Of a stretch of DNA of 52,334 bases, positions 8,601 through 16,988 are shown one piece after another. Within the stretch, counting starts at the first letter, position 1. Each line of letters begins with the position of its first letter. This DNA is from Acidobacteriota bacterium (GTDB lineage: Bacteria > Acidobacteriota > Blastocatellia > Chloracidobacteriales > JADJPF01). Location of the stretch: assembly GCA_016213785.1 (NCBI GenBank), contig JACQZQ010000093.1, positions 1 through 52,334 on the forward strand, read 5' to 3'. Made by a program: the position numbers and the translations under genes. Under the pieces are notes generated by a model. It ran no database searches. It was not told the origin of the DNA and saw only the letters and a program-made list of their open reading frames with translations.

Positions 8601-11000
8601 GGACTTATGCGCACTCAAATGGTTAAAAATGTGCTTATAGTCCCAGTAGGAGCAAAAGGCGGATTTATCTTAAAGCTGGAAAAACCTGGAATTGACCGTC
8701 GTGCTTTTGCTGACAAAATGTATGAAACCTTTATTCGTGGGCTACTTGATGTAACAGATAATATTATTGAAGGAAGAACTGTTACCCCTGCTCAAGTAGT
8801 ATGTTTTGATGAACCAGACCCATACCTTGTAGTAGCAGCAGATAAAGGAACTGCTCATTTATCTGACACCGCAAACCGAATAGCTCATGAATATGGTTTT
8901 TGGCTAGGTGATGCTTTTGCATCAGGTGGATCTGTAGGCTATGACCATAAAATCTACGCAATTACAGCAAGAGGCGCTTGGGCTTGTGCTCGCCACCATT
9001 TTTCTTTCTTAGGTGTTGATCCTGAGCGAGATGTTATTAGCGTAGTAGGTATAGGCGATATGTCAGGCGACGTATTTGGAAATGGGCTACTACTCTCTAG
9101 AACGATTAGACTTTTAGGAGCATTTGATCATAGACATGTTTTCTTAGATCCTAATCCAGACCCAGAATCCTCATTTGAAGAGCGCTCTCGCCTATTTAAT
9201 TTACCAAGATCTTCTTGGGCAGATTATTCTAAGAAAGTACTTTCTAAGGGCGGAGGTGTATTTTCAAGAACAGATAAAGAAATAGTTTTATCTGAAGAAT
9301 GTAAAGCTATGCTAGGAGTAACTGAGTCTGCCTTGCCTCCAGAAACCGTTATTAGAAAACTTCTTACCTTAAATGTAGATATGATTTGGAATGGTGGTAT
9401 AGGAACTTACTTTAAGGCAAGTGATGAAGAGCATGCTGCTGTTGGTGATAGAATAAATGATGCTTTACGTGTAAATGCTTCTGAAGTTAAAGCTAAGGTA
9501 ATAGCAGAGGGTGGAAACTTAGGTGCAACTCAAAGAGCAAGAATAGAATATGCTCGTTTTGGTGGAAGAATTAATACAGATGCTATAGATAATTCAGGTG
9601 GTGTGGATCTTTCAGACCACGAAGTTAACCTTAAAATTCTTCTTGCACCGCTAGTTGCCCAAGGATCACTTTCGGTTAATGATAGAAATGCTTTAATAAA
9701 AGAAGTAGCTCATGACATGTGCACAAAGGTAGTTGATAACAATAATGCACATGCATTACTTCTATCTTTAGATCAAATGCGTAGCAAACAAGACCCTCAT
9801 GCATTTATGAGAGTTGCTAATTTCCTTGCCGAGCAAAATGCTGGTATTCCTGAACAAGAACAATTTCCAAATACAAGCACCCTACTTTCAAGAGGTTCTC
9901 AAAATGGACTATATCGTCCTGAGCTAGCTAAACTAGTTGCTTATATTAAGATGTTTGTCTCTGATGAGCTACTTAAGGCTGATCCTTTACGTTTCCCTGA
10001 TAACGAAGGGTTATTGCATTCTTATTTCCCTGAGCTAATTTCAAAGAAATATCATGATGCAATAGAAAGACATCTTTTACTTAAAGAATTACTTGCAACA
10101 TTAAGAACAAGTGAAATAATTCAATACGCAGGAGCAACATTCTTCCCTGATTTAATGCTAGAAACCAATCGCTCAGTATCAGATGTGGCAATGGCATATT
10201 CTTTAGCAATGCATTGGTTAGGGGCTAGAGAATTACGCGCTCAAGTCCTAGCTCAAGATAATGTTGCTGCCGAAGTTCGCTATCAAGCAATAATAACAAT
10301 AGAAGAATCCTTAAGAGAATCAACAAGCTGGTTACTACATTTCTTACCAGGGGAATTACTGTGGAAGAGATCTTTATCACTATCTAAATCTAGAGCTAAG
10401 AAAGGTGAGACAGCTAAACTATCAGGTGCTTTATCAATGATAGATTATATGACAGCCTTAGCATCTCTAAGAGAGCACCTTCCAAGTCATGCTATAAAAG
10501 CTTGGAAGAGAGTAGAAAATGATTCTGCAAAACTTCAAGACTTAGGATTTTCTCAAGATCTAGCAATTAATATAGCTTTTACACATCAATGGCCTAAAGC
10601 ATTTCCTATAGCTGAATTAGGGGAGCGTTCACGCCGTCCTATTAATGAAGTAGCACAAACCTATCTTTCCTTAGGCCAACTTACTCAACTTAATGCTTTA
10701 ATACTTAGAATAGGTCGTCAGCCTGCTTCTGATATTTGGGAGGCACTTGCATTAAGATCCTTAAGGGCAGCTTTAGTTAAGATTCTCTTTGATTTTTCTG
10801 CAAAACTTCTTTCTTCTCGCTCAAACCCTGAAGAATTACTATCTCGTTATCCAGCATTTCTTTCTATTGCGGCTGATATTTCTCGTGCTCAACCTAATCC
10901 TGATGCAGCCGTTTCAGTTTCCGCACTTGTTGTAGTATCCGAAAAACTTCGCAAGGCATTAGATTCAATTTCTTTTGATTCTCCTTCGTCTTTTGCGTAA
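5691..11000 (+). CDS. gdhB: Large NAD-specific glutamate dehydrogenase (GDH-180 type)
   Basis: A 1769-residue enzyme that oxidatively deaminates glutamate to 2-oxoglutarate with NAD. It belongs to the large bacterial GDH class (Bac_GDH), whose members are usually about 1,600 residues. The catalytic core is plain: a GGLRWSDR segment followed by RTQMVKN and VPVGAKGGF near residue 985 (the substrate-binding lysine), a FDEPDPYLV segment, and a Rossmann-type region GIGDMSGDVFGNG near residue 1125. The recognisable family sequence starts only near residue 175. The first ~170 residues are a low-complexity tail rich in Ser, Asn, Lys and Thr, with an in-frame 12-base repeat at about 5812-5850. The start is supported by AGGAAG at 5678. 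A strong hairpin terminator follows. The gene is monocistronic. The symbol is a family-level label. Confidence 0.93.
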   Translation: MSKEKKTKKLDPSSLNPLVSSSQATTLDDENANEKVNSNASSSASSSASSNGNNSASENNNPSNTNGDFIKIEKTTKTLPDNNLEKRKNPKSSARLTDAAKASKSNHLGEPIKMAKTKKTSALTTQLTEKSEESSSVKATTMLSPTYPNSEEDTVFFGNSPTVLDTQPNKALLEDFSQIFLRRVEERYTKRLSPDQLRRNIAEMLSFISERKAGEIKIRSIFMHKAGLDPNEELVAVETCMEDQPFIVDTIKLAFVEQGLAVAYAVTLLVPAQRDANGVLLSVNPDSSVQVESVTRFLLQRVKTLQIRQFLVNDLHNRLSLARATTSAFLRLKKLGREIINEYHYLGQIYSSQKHLFQQVSDFLSWLLDEHFVFFGASFYQPKLLANNSLGSAYSLVKNGNNSVTVAERFFSPNHFNRERFGEGDLIKFHKSGSDSQIHRAGKILDIMFRRFDDAGNANGGVVFHGLLTQKAISSTAGDIPMFSSRLDTLLNSEEVGPENHRYRAMRKAFDAIPVEFLLETSPAGLKDLVTAAIKAESTGEAVTQVVFNPDEQSVSAFMLITQDVFTDSLRETLQSALSQGTQAQYSDRRVTAGYGRLIGLYFYLAGCQRLDLSVEELESQLLSLCTPWLEQLGHALRVRYDLDTAKHLQHYFGPAFPDSYQRSTTPEHAVRDVALLEMAVNTDEIRFDIFQESEDIAENHARLRLYYKISSKGELFLSDILPILDNFGFRIVDQEGILLDFEDSNRMQMDTFRFVLQSNFEQLFDRKLLLVNALRAVFRGDVKSGRLNYLTPQAGLNWEEVDMLRAYVGYALQICPTLAREAVNRVLRQKLDVVRALVDLFNAKFLPDETRNLNGITTGRTARVDQVRERLNTKLNSIQDATEDRVLRTVANLIESTVRTNFFRTDRKSHYISFKINCANLESVPEPRPKFEIFVHASTVEGVHLRGGKIARGGLRWSDRIDDYRTEVFGLMRTQMVKNVLIVPVGAKGGFILKLEKPGIDRRAFADKMYETFIRGLLDVTDNIIEGRTVTPAQVVCFDEPDPYLVVAADKGTAHLSDTANRIAHEYGFWLGDAFASGGSVGYDHKIYAITARGAWACARHHFSFLGVDPERDVISVVGIGDMSGDVFGNGLLLSRTIRLLGAFDHRHVFLDPNPDPESSFEERSRLFNLPRSSWADYSKKVLSKGGGVFSRTDKEIVLSEECKAMLGVTESALPPETVIRKLLTLNVDMIWNGGIGTYFKASDEEHAAVGDRINDALRVNASEVKAKVIAEGGNLGATQRARIEYARFGGRINTDAIDNSGGVDLSDHEVNLKILLAPLVAQGSLSVNDRNALIKEVAHDMCTKVVDNNNAHALLLSLDQMRSKQDPHAFMRVANFLAEQNAGIPEQEQFPNTSTLLSRGSQNGLYRPELAKLVAYIKMFVSDELLKADPLRFPDNEGLLHSYFPELISKKYHDAIERHLLLKELLATLRTSEIIQYAGATFFPDLMLETNRSVSDVAMAYSLAMHWLGARELRAQVLAQDNVAAEVRYQAIITIEESLRESTSWLLHFLPGELLWKRSLSLSKSRAKKGETAKLSGALSMIDYMTALASLREHLPSHAIKAWKRVENDSAKLQDLGFSQDLAINIAFTHQWPKAFPIAELGERSRRPINEVAQTYLSLGQLTQLNALILRIGRQPASDIWEALALRSLRAALVKILFDFSAKLLSSRSNPEELLSRYPAFLSIAADISRAQPNPDAAVSVSALVVVSEKLRKALDSISFDSPSSFA

Positions 11001-11010
11001 AAGTGTTTTT

Positions 11011-11048
11011 TACCCAATAACTCAAGTTGTATCTTGGGTTATTGGGTA
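11011..11048. terminator. Bidirectional hairpin between convergent genes
   Basis: TACCCAATAAC (11011-11021) pairs perfectly with GTTATTGGGTA (11038-11048). The stem continues inwards through CAAG/CTTG after one mismatch. It is preceded by a T-run and sits exactly between the stops of glutamate dehydrogenase (+) and the dioxygenase (-), so it probably terminates both. The T-tract after the stem on the plus strand is weak (ATTTAT). Confidence 0.8.
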
Positions 11049-11049
11049 T

Positions 11050-11712
11050 TTATGCTAACCTAAGTTTTATTCCTTCTTTTAGCTCCAAAGAATCCGTATA
11101 CTCGATATGTAAAACCCTACGAGGCTGATTAGTTTTAGCTTTTGACGAGGAATGGATTATTAAAGGACGCATAGCTAAAACACCACCTTTAGAAACTAAA
11201 CACTCTACAAACTCTGTTGTTTTAGCATAGTTAAACACCTGCTCGTCTGTTAATACACCTAATAAATGTGATTTTGGAATTACTCTTAAAGAACCGTTTT
11301 CTCTAGTTGAATCATCAAGATGAATACGTAAAGCTACTATACGAGATAGTGCCCAAGTAGGTGCATGAGCATAATTAATTCCCATCTTTTTTGACCAAGG
11401 CCCCCATTCGCTGCTTTCAAAAATATTTTCTAAAGGAAGTGCAGTATCTTGATGCCAAGAGACTAACCAATTCGATTCTATAGACTTATTAAAAAATGTA
11501 GCTCGAAATGCTATTGCAGGTTTTCCTAATATAAAACTTGCTAGCTTAATTAACCTAGGATCTTGAGCTAGACTAGATACTTTAGGATTAGACATTAAAT
11601 GCCTTGCTCCAGCACGTTTTGTGGAGGGATTTATAGAAGAGAGACTAAATATTAGTTCATCAGACTCTTTAGCAGTAATAATATTATTTTCAATAAAATA
11701 GCCTAAGTCCAT
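11050..11712 (-). CDS. Phytanoyl-CoA dioxygenase (PhyH) family protein
   Basis: A 220-residue Fe(II)/2-oxoglutarate-dependent oxygenase-like protein. SWHQDTALP around residues 85-93 gives the H-x-D iron motif (His 87, Asp 89). Near the end, IIHSSSKAK..QPRRVLHIEY supplies the distal His and the Arg expected to bind 2-oxoglutarate. The GSLRVIPKSH motif is typical of PhyH proteins. The substrate is unknown: the family includes lipid, halogenation and natural-product hydroxylases. It lies 12 bases downstream of the kinase gene on the same strand, so the two are probably co-transcribed, although no functional link is obvious. The N-terminus (DLGYFIENNIIT) is compatible with a complete start. Confidence 0.82.
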   Translation of the reverse strand: MDLGYFIENNIITAKESDELIFSLSSINPSTKRAGARHLMSNPKVSSLAQDPRLIKLASFILGKPAIAFRATFFNKSIESNWLVSWHQDTALPLENIFESSEWGPWSKKMGINYAHAPTWALSRIVALRIHLDDSTRENGSLRVIPKSHLLGVLTDEQVFNYAKTTEFVECLVSKGGVLAMRPLIIHSSSKAKTNQPRRVLHIEYTDSLELKEGIKLRLA

Positions 11713-11724
11713 AAAGTTTACGGT

Positions 11725-14478
11725 TTATCTTAACTTTAAGCTACGAAGTGCAATAGGATGGTTAGGAGATAGAGTTAAGCAATAATTAAACATTGCCTCG
11801 GCTCGATCTTTAAGATTAAGTCTCTGATAAAATAGTCCAAATTCTGCATAATAATCTGCATTGTTTGGCTCAAGTTCTAGGGCACGGTAAAACTCTAGTT
11901 CGGCGGCTTGAAACATTCCTGTTAGTTTTGAAAGTGCACGGGCTAAATAAAAATGATATTCAGCTAAATTGGGTTGAAGTTGTATAGCTGTTTCTAGAGC
12001 ATCTCTTGAAGCGGCATATCTAGCGTCTAGATAGAGGCTTTGACCATACTCAAACCACTCTTGAGCACTACGAGGGCTATTGCTATTTTTAGATTGACGA
12101 TTAATAGCACGTGCAGTAGCACGGGAATAAAAGGCTGTTGAATTTTCATCACTAGGATAAGTTTGAGGCTGGTTATTAGAGTTAAAGGAACTAGAGTTTT
12201 GTGTTTGTTCTTGAAATGGATTTCTAGAATAAAAGCCTGTTGTACGAGAATTACTTGATGATTGACGGTTTCTAGCTTCAGGACTCTTTAGCATTTCATA
12301 GGCTCTTGAGATTGCATTAAAGATTCTTTCTAATTCACTCTTAAGGCTAATATTATAGTTGAGTAGTTGAGAATTGCGGTCTGGATGAAACTTACGCGCT
12401 AGATTTGTGTAAGCTTCATTAATTTCTACCTCGCTAGAGTTACGAGGAATTTCTAGTATTCCAAAAGCGTCAGAACTTTCAATACCAGCTAGTTTACCTT
12501 CTACTTCATAACAAAAAGCTGCAACTGTAGAAAAATCTAAGTCCTGAGGAAGTGGATTTGGTTGTGATAAAACATTTGCAACATTTGCAACATTTGCAAG
12601 ATGTGGTTTTTCTTCTAATAGGCTTTCTTCTTTAGGTGCAAGTTCAAGCATTCCAATACTAATAAGACCACAAACTGTTCTTAGCGTCTCGTTTTCTGGC
12701 AATCCTCCAAGTGATAACAAATCTTCTACAGACATTGCAGAATCAATTCTAGAAACTATATAACCTTCATGTGGTTGAAGAGTAACAGCTTGATATAAAA
12801 GTAGAGGATCGTTAGTTGTACAAAGCGGCCTAGTAAAATCTCCTAGCCATTGTTTTATTAGCTCTAGATTATCTAAGCGACGAATTCCTTCAAAAATTAT
12901 ATCTGCTGTAGAAAAGGGCATCTTTATTGTTTCAACTACAGGAGAACTATTTAAGAATAAATATTTTCCATCTATCCAATCAAAAGTGGAATAAGTAAGA
13001 TGTGAAACATGTTCTACTACTATAGGAGTTAAATCTTCTAAAGAAATAATTCCTAATCTTAAAAGAACCCCTCCCATTCTTTGTCCAGTTTCATCAACAA
13101 CTTTAGTTGCGCGAGCTAAATTTTCAGAAGAAATCCGATTAGTTTGTAGTAAATGTTCGCCAAGCCGCTCTTGTCTTTGAGAGCTAGAGGCAAAGACTAT
13201 TGTGCCTTGATCAAAGAAAATAGTTTTATTGATATTTCCTCGACTAAGGACTAATTGACCTGAAAGACCTAAGTGATAACACCGAAAAAGCAGAGCCGGA
13301 ATAGGTATATCAGATAGAGAACCACTTTCTATAGTAGTTTCAGTAGCAATATGCTCTTTAAGTGCTGTAAGAATATCTGAAACAGGGACTACCAGTAAAG
13401 ATTCCATTAAAGCACCCATATTGAAGGAGCTAACATCAATGGGTTCTTCAGTGTAACTTTTTTCTAAATTATCTAGGTTATCTATAGTAGCAGTAGCAGG
13501 ATCATCGCCTAAATTACTAATAATAGGTGCTGGACGGCTACCTTTTGGCAAAGGAGGAATCCTTTCCATATCCTTAAGATGTTGTAGGATAGTTGTTGCA
13601 CTATCAATGCGAAGGTCTGCGTCTCTAACTAATATTCTGTTAAGTAGTTCACGAAATGGCTCGCTTGTAGCAGCATGTTGTTGCCATTCCACTCTTTGAG
13701 TTCGAGCATTAGTTAATTGTGAGGGGTGAATACCTGTAAGGAGTCTAGCAATTGTTGCTCCTGCGGCATAAAGATCGCTTTGTGGTAGAGGCTGACCAAA
13801 TGCTTGTTCAGGTGGAGCATAACCAGGAGAGCCTATTAAAGTCTGGCTGCTAGCTTTATTTGCTGCTCTACAAACTGCACCAAAGTCGATTAATAAAAGC
13901 CTTCCATCAGAATGACGCATTAAATTTTGTGGTTTTATATCACGATGAATAATAGGAGGGTTTTGATTATGCAAATAACTAAGAATTTCAGATATCTCTC
14001 TAAGTAATGTTCTGGCTTGGGCTTCGCTATAGGTTTCTCCACTCTCTGTGGCAGCCTCGGCTAAATTAACTCCAGGAATAAACTCTTGTAATAAATATGA
14101 ATAGGCATTTTCTATAAAGTATGCATAAAGCCTAGGAATACCTATATGATTAAGGTTAAGTAGGGTTTGAGCTTCACGCTTAAAAAGCCTTTCAGCCGTA
14201 GCTTTTCTATTTGCTGTATCATTTTCTGAATCATCTATTTCACTTGGGGATGCTGGTCTTAATTCTTTTAATATACGTGGTTCATCAAAACAATCTTGGT
14301 CTTCGACTAAATAAGTTGTTCCAAAACCTCCGCGACTTACTAACTGTTTTACTAGACATCGGTTACGTACTAAAGTACCAAGCAATAAGGAATTACAGCT
14401 AAGACAGCGACCAGAAGGCCCAGCTATTGGTTGGTTACATCGTGAATTTGAACATTTCTCTTCAGAATTTTCAAACAT
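11725..14478 (-). CDS. Ser/Thr protein kinase fused to zinc ribbon, DUF4388/PATAN, J domain and TPRs
   Basis: A 917-residue modular signalling protein. In order: a four-cysteine zinc ribbon (C-x4-C...C-x2-C, residues ~9-29); a Hanks-type kinase (~40-300) with GGFGTTY glycine loop, IHRDIKPQN catalytic loop near 178, DFG near 198 and a GYAPPEQ activation segment; a DUF4388/PATAN-type region (~390-515) with LSGQLVLSRG and IFFDQGTIVFA; a J domain (~670-760) with the HPD motif intact near 698; a Gln/Ser/Asn-rich linker; and two or three TPR units (~820-917). No membrane segment is seen, so it should be cytoplasmic. It is divergent from the PP2C phosphatase at 14895, a likely antagonist. A NVA triplet repeat (9-base unit, three copies at 12572-12598) precedes the J domain. 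Kinase with J domain in one chain suggests chaperone coupling, which is inferred. Confidence 0.9.
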   Translation of the reverse strand: MFENSEEKCSNSRCNQPIAGPSGRCLSCNSLLLGTLVRNRCLVKQLVSRGGFGTTYLVEDQDCFDEPRILKELRPASPSEIDDSENDTANRKATAERLFKREAQTLLNLNHIGIPRLYAYFIENAYSYLLQEFIPGVNLAEAATESGETYSEAQARTLLREISEILSYLHNQNPPIIHRDIKPQNLMRHSDGRLLLIDFGAVCRAANKASSQTLIGSPGYAPPEQAFGQPLPQSDLYAAGATIARLLTGIHPSQLTNARTQRVEWQQHAATSEPFRELLNRILVRDADLRIDSATTILQHLKDMERIPPLPKGSRPAPIISNLGDDPATATIDNLDNLEKSYTEEPIDVSSFNMGALMESLLVVPVSDILTALKEHIATETTIESGSLSDIPIPALLFRCYHLGLSGQLVLSRGNINKTIFFDQGTIVFASSSQRQERLGEHLLQTNRISSENLARATKVVDETGQRMGGVLLRLGIISLEDLTPIVVEHVSHLTYSTFDWIDGKYLFLNSSPVVETIKMPFSTADIIFEGIRRLDNLELIKQWLGDFTRPLCTTNDPLLLYQAVTLQPHEGYIVSRIDSAMSVEDLLSLGGLPENETLRTVCGLISIGMLELAPKEESLLEEKPHLANVANVANVLSQPNPLPQDLDFSTVAAFCYEVEGKLAGIESSDAFGILEIPRNSSEVEINEAYTNLARKFHPDRNSQLLNYNISLKSELERIFNAISRAYEMLKSPEARNRQSSSNSRTTGFYSRNPFQEQTQNSSSFNSNNQPQTYPSDENSTAFYSRATARAINRQSKNSNSPRSAQEWFEYGQSLYLDARYAASRDALETAIQLQPNLAEYHFYLARALSKLTGMFQAAELEFYRALELEPNNADYYAEFGLFYQRLNLKDRAEAMFNYCLTLSPNHPIALRSLKLR
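12572..12598 (-). repeat. In-frame 9-bp tandem repeat, three copies
   Basis: ACATTTGCA is repeated exactly three times. Within the kinase/J-domain gene it encodes an Asn-Val-Ala triplet repeat in the linker before the J domain. The copies are identical at base level, so slippage-driven length variation is plausible. Confidence 0.85.
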
Positions 14479-14894
14479 TCTTAAGTCGCAAAAATAGCGC
14501 CCCCTATGTTTTTAAGCTAACATTTTTAAGTTAAAATGACATATTTTTGATAATAGTCATATAATGTAGGTAATTTATATATGAGAATAAGAAATATTTA
14601 TTAATAAAGCAACAAAGTTGAATATTTTATTATAAGGAGAATTATTTTTCTTGTTAAAATCCCTTGAGAAAAATATATTCTTAATAAATAGTTAAAAATA
14701 ATTAGTTAAAAGTTTACATTTTGGAAAAATCAGATAATCTAATAATCTAACAATCTAATTAATTTAATCTAATTAATCTAAAAACATATTCTTTAAATCC
14801 CAAAACCATCTTCTAAACTATTAGGAAAATTTAGAAGTTACTTTTGGAATAGAAAATTACTCAAAATATTTACTTAAAGTAGTAAACTAGAATT
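14479..14894. other. AT-rich divergent intergenic region
   Basis: There is no gene here. The region separates the kinase (-) from the PP2C phosphatase (+). It contains a run of degenerate TCTAAT/TCTAAC direct repeats at about 14735-14785 and is otherwise plain A/T-rich DNA. It must hold promoters for both genes, but none is clear enough to place. No strong ribosome-binding site precedes the ATG at 14895. Confidence 0.45.
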
Positions 14895-16280
14895 ATGACA
14901 CTTATGGGATTTGTTACTTCTACTGTCATAGGGGTTACTGACATAGGTTCAGTACGTGAGCACAATGAAGATGCTTTTATAATAGCCTATCCAAAAACAG
15001 GACAGCGGCTAGCTGATAGGTGTCGAGTAACATTGCCTGCGGAAAATAATAGTTTGCTTCTTGCTGTATCTGATGGTATGGGAGGAGCAAGGGCTGGTGA
15101 AGTGGCTAGTGCAATGACTATTGAGAGCCTGATAACAGAATTATCTAGACTACCCAAAGTCCTTTCTCCTCATAGTCGTTTAGAAGCGGCTGTTGAGGCT
15201 GCTAATTATATTGTTTGGTATAAACAACAAGAAGATAAGTCTTTAGCAGGGATGGGAGCAACCTTAACATCAATTTTTATAGAACGTGATTGGGTTTATA
15301 TTTCTGAGGTTGGCGATAGTCGTGCTTATATTATTCGTAATGGTATTATGAGGCAGTTAACAAACGACCAAACCATACTACAATTTCTTTTAGATAATAA
15401 TGCAATTACTCCTGAAAACGCTTCAACAAGTTATTATAAAAATATGTTACTTCAAGCCATAGGCCAACAAGAATATTTACAAGTTGCTTGTAGCTCTATG
15501 CGCTTACGTAGCGGAGATGTTTTTCTATTATGTTCTGATGGTTTATCTGGAAAAATGTCTAAAGATGAAATGCACCAACTTATTAATGAGTCTGCTTCTT
15601 TAGATATTGCTGCCCATCGCTTGATTAATACAGCTAAAGAGCGTGGTGGGGAGGATAATATTACAGTAATTTTAGCTCAATTTGATGGACAGGTCTTAGA
15701 ACGTAGTAGCGAGACTATTAGTGACTCAATTCGTGTTCATACTCGTTTTGATCCTGATATAGAAACTAAAGCCCAGCCTATGCGAAAAATTAGAGAGGCA
15801 ACTTATCAGGATTGGTTAGCTATGGCTGTTGTTGGGTATTATGCTGAAACTGAACAACAAAAAATAGCTCTAATGTCTCTAGGTCGTTATGGGGATTACA
15901 TAGTATTTCGTAAAGGAGATGGACTTGTATTTCAAGGACAAAGAGGCCCTGATACTCAATATCATTACTGGCTAGTATCGGGGCGTTACCGCGTAGAAAT
16001 CGAGCTTGAGACTAGTGAACATAAGACTTTAGCTATTATTGTTCCTCCTACAGATATGCGTTCTAATTATGAGCTTACAGATGATTTAGGTTGTAATGTT
16101 CCTATTAAGAGACAGTTTTTTACTGCTTCTATAGCGATGCTTGAACAGACTAATCAAAGAACTGCTACAATTTGGTGTGAAGATAATGAAAATATTGCTA
16201 TTCGTGTACCAATGATGTTATATCAACGTGTTGCAGAAATTCTTGGTAGTCGTTTTCTTAATGCAGTAAAAAATTCTTAG
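14895..16280 (+). CDS. PP2C-family protein phosphatase with C-terminal cNMP-like domain
   Basis: 461 residues. The N-terminal ~255 residues form a PPM/PP2C phosphatase: SVREHNEDA (metal-binding Asp-Glu region), VSDGMGGARAGEVAS near 58-72, GMGATLTS, VGDSRAY near 139-145, CSDGLSG and GGEDNITV. It removes phosphates from Ser/Thr and is the natural partner of the divergent kinase. The C-terminal ~170 residues (from ~290) are an added domain. RKGDGLVFQGQ followed by YHYWLVSGRYRVEIE resembles the beta-roll of cyclic-nucleotide-binding domains, but the phosphate-binding cassette is not obvious, so it may be degenerate. Two tiny cysteine-containing genes follow on the same strand. There are no membrane segments. 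Confidence 0.88.
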   Translation: MTLMGFVTSTVIGVTDIGSVREHNEDAFIIAYPKTGQRLADRCRVTLPAENNSLLLAVSDGMGGARAGEVASAMTIESLITELSRLPKVLSPHSRLEAAVEAANYIVWYKQQEDKSLAGMGATLTSIFIERDWVYISEVGDSRAYIIRNGIMRQLTNDQTILQFLLDNNAITPENASTSYYKNMLLQAIGQQEYLQVACSSMRLRSGDVFLLCSDGLSGKMSKDEMHQLINESASLDIAAHRLINTAKERGGEDNITVILAQFDGQVLERSSETISDSIRVHTRFDPDIETKAQPMRKIREATYQDWLAMAVVGYYAETEQQKIALMSLGRYGDYIVFRKGDGLVFQGQRGPDTQYHYWLVSGRYRVEIELETSEHKTLAIIVPPTDMRSNYELTDDLGCNVPIKRQFFTASIAMLEQTNQRTATIWCEDNENIAIRVPMMLYQRVAEILGSRFLNAVKNS

Positions 16281-16312
16281 CTTTTAAACCTATAAGATTA
16301 AAGGAAAATTAT

Positions 16313-16522
16313 ATGCGTCAAACTGGCCCACCTTGCCCTATTTGTAGCAATCCTGTACGTGCTCTTGATTCTACGCGTAAACTTGTATTTCATAGTAAAG
16401 AGGAACTTTTACATAATCGGTGCTGGTATGAAAACCAAGATTTTATTGCGCTTTTAGAAGAGGAAAATAAGGACTTAAATTTAGCCGATGCAGTAAAAAA
16501 GGCCAGAGAAGCTAATTTGTAA
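16313..16522 (+). CDS. Small zinc-ribbon-like hypothetical protein
   Basis: 69 residues, 32 bases after the phosphatase and preceded by AAAGGA about 8 bases before the ATG. It begins with PPCPICSNPV (a C-x2-C knuckle) and has a later His/Cys pair, FHSKEELLHNRCW, which could complete one zinc site. The rest is an acidic helix. I do not recognise a family. Position and size suggest co-transcription with the phosphatase and perhaps an adaptor role, which is inference only. Confidence 0.62.
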   Translation: MRQTGPPCPICSNPVRALDSTRKLVFHSKEELLHNRCWYENQDFIALLEEENKDLNLADAVKKAREANL

Positions 16523-16602
16523 TGTCTAGGCTTTGAATATAAAAAATATAAATTAGCTTTTAGTAAATAAACCTAACACTTCCAAACAGTAGTCTTAAAT
16601 TT

Positions 16603-16812
16603 ATGAGTGAATTAAAAGGATATCATTGTAATACTTGTGGGGCTTGGTTACTTGTAGGAGAAAAACATACTTGTGATCCAGAAAAAATAGATATGATTGA
16701 TCGCATTGCTAATTTTTTAAGCCAACCTCATGAAGATGAACTAGATGCCGAAGAGCTACAAAAGAAAGCTTTTCCTTTTACTAGCTCAATTAAAGAAATC
16801 CCTAAAAACTAA
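16603..16812 (+). CDS. Small CxxC hypothetical protein
   Basis: 69 residues with YHCNTCGAWL (C-x2-C) and EKHTCD (His-x-Cys) within the first 25 residues, a plausible single zinc site, followed by an acidic helical tail. It lies 80 bases after the preceding small protein, has the same length, and may belong to the same transcript. No recognised family. The ATG has no strong ribosome-binding site. Its similar layout to its neighbour (N-terminal CxxC, acidic C-terminus) may reflect a shared role but not clear homology. Confidence 0.55.
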   Translation: MSELKGYHCNTCGAWLLVGEKHTCDPEKIDMIDRIANFLSQPHEDELDAEELQKKAFPFTSSIKEIPKN

Positions 16813-16988
16813 ACAACATCTAAATAAGCTTTAGCTAGTCTTTATCTCTGCACTTCCATTAAATGTCAGGGTTTTAATTTTTACCTACCATAAACAATTT
16901 GACCTTTCTCCTCTTAACTCCCATAATAATCAAGTAATAAAAATATACCCCTTTTGCCCCATCACCCAAAAAAAATTAGGAGAAAAAA

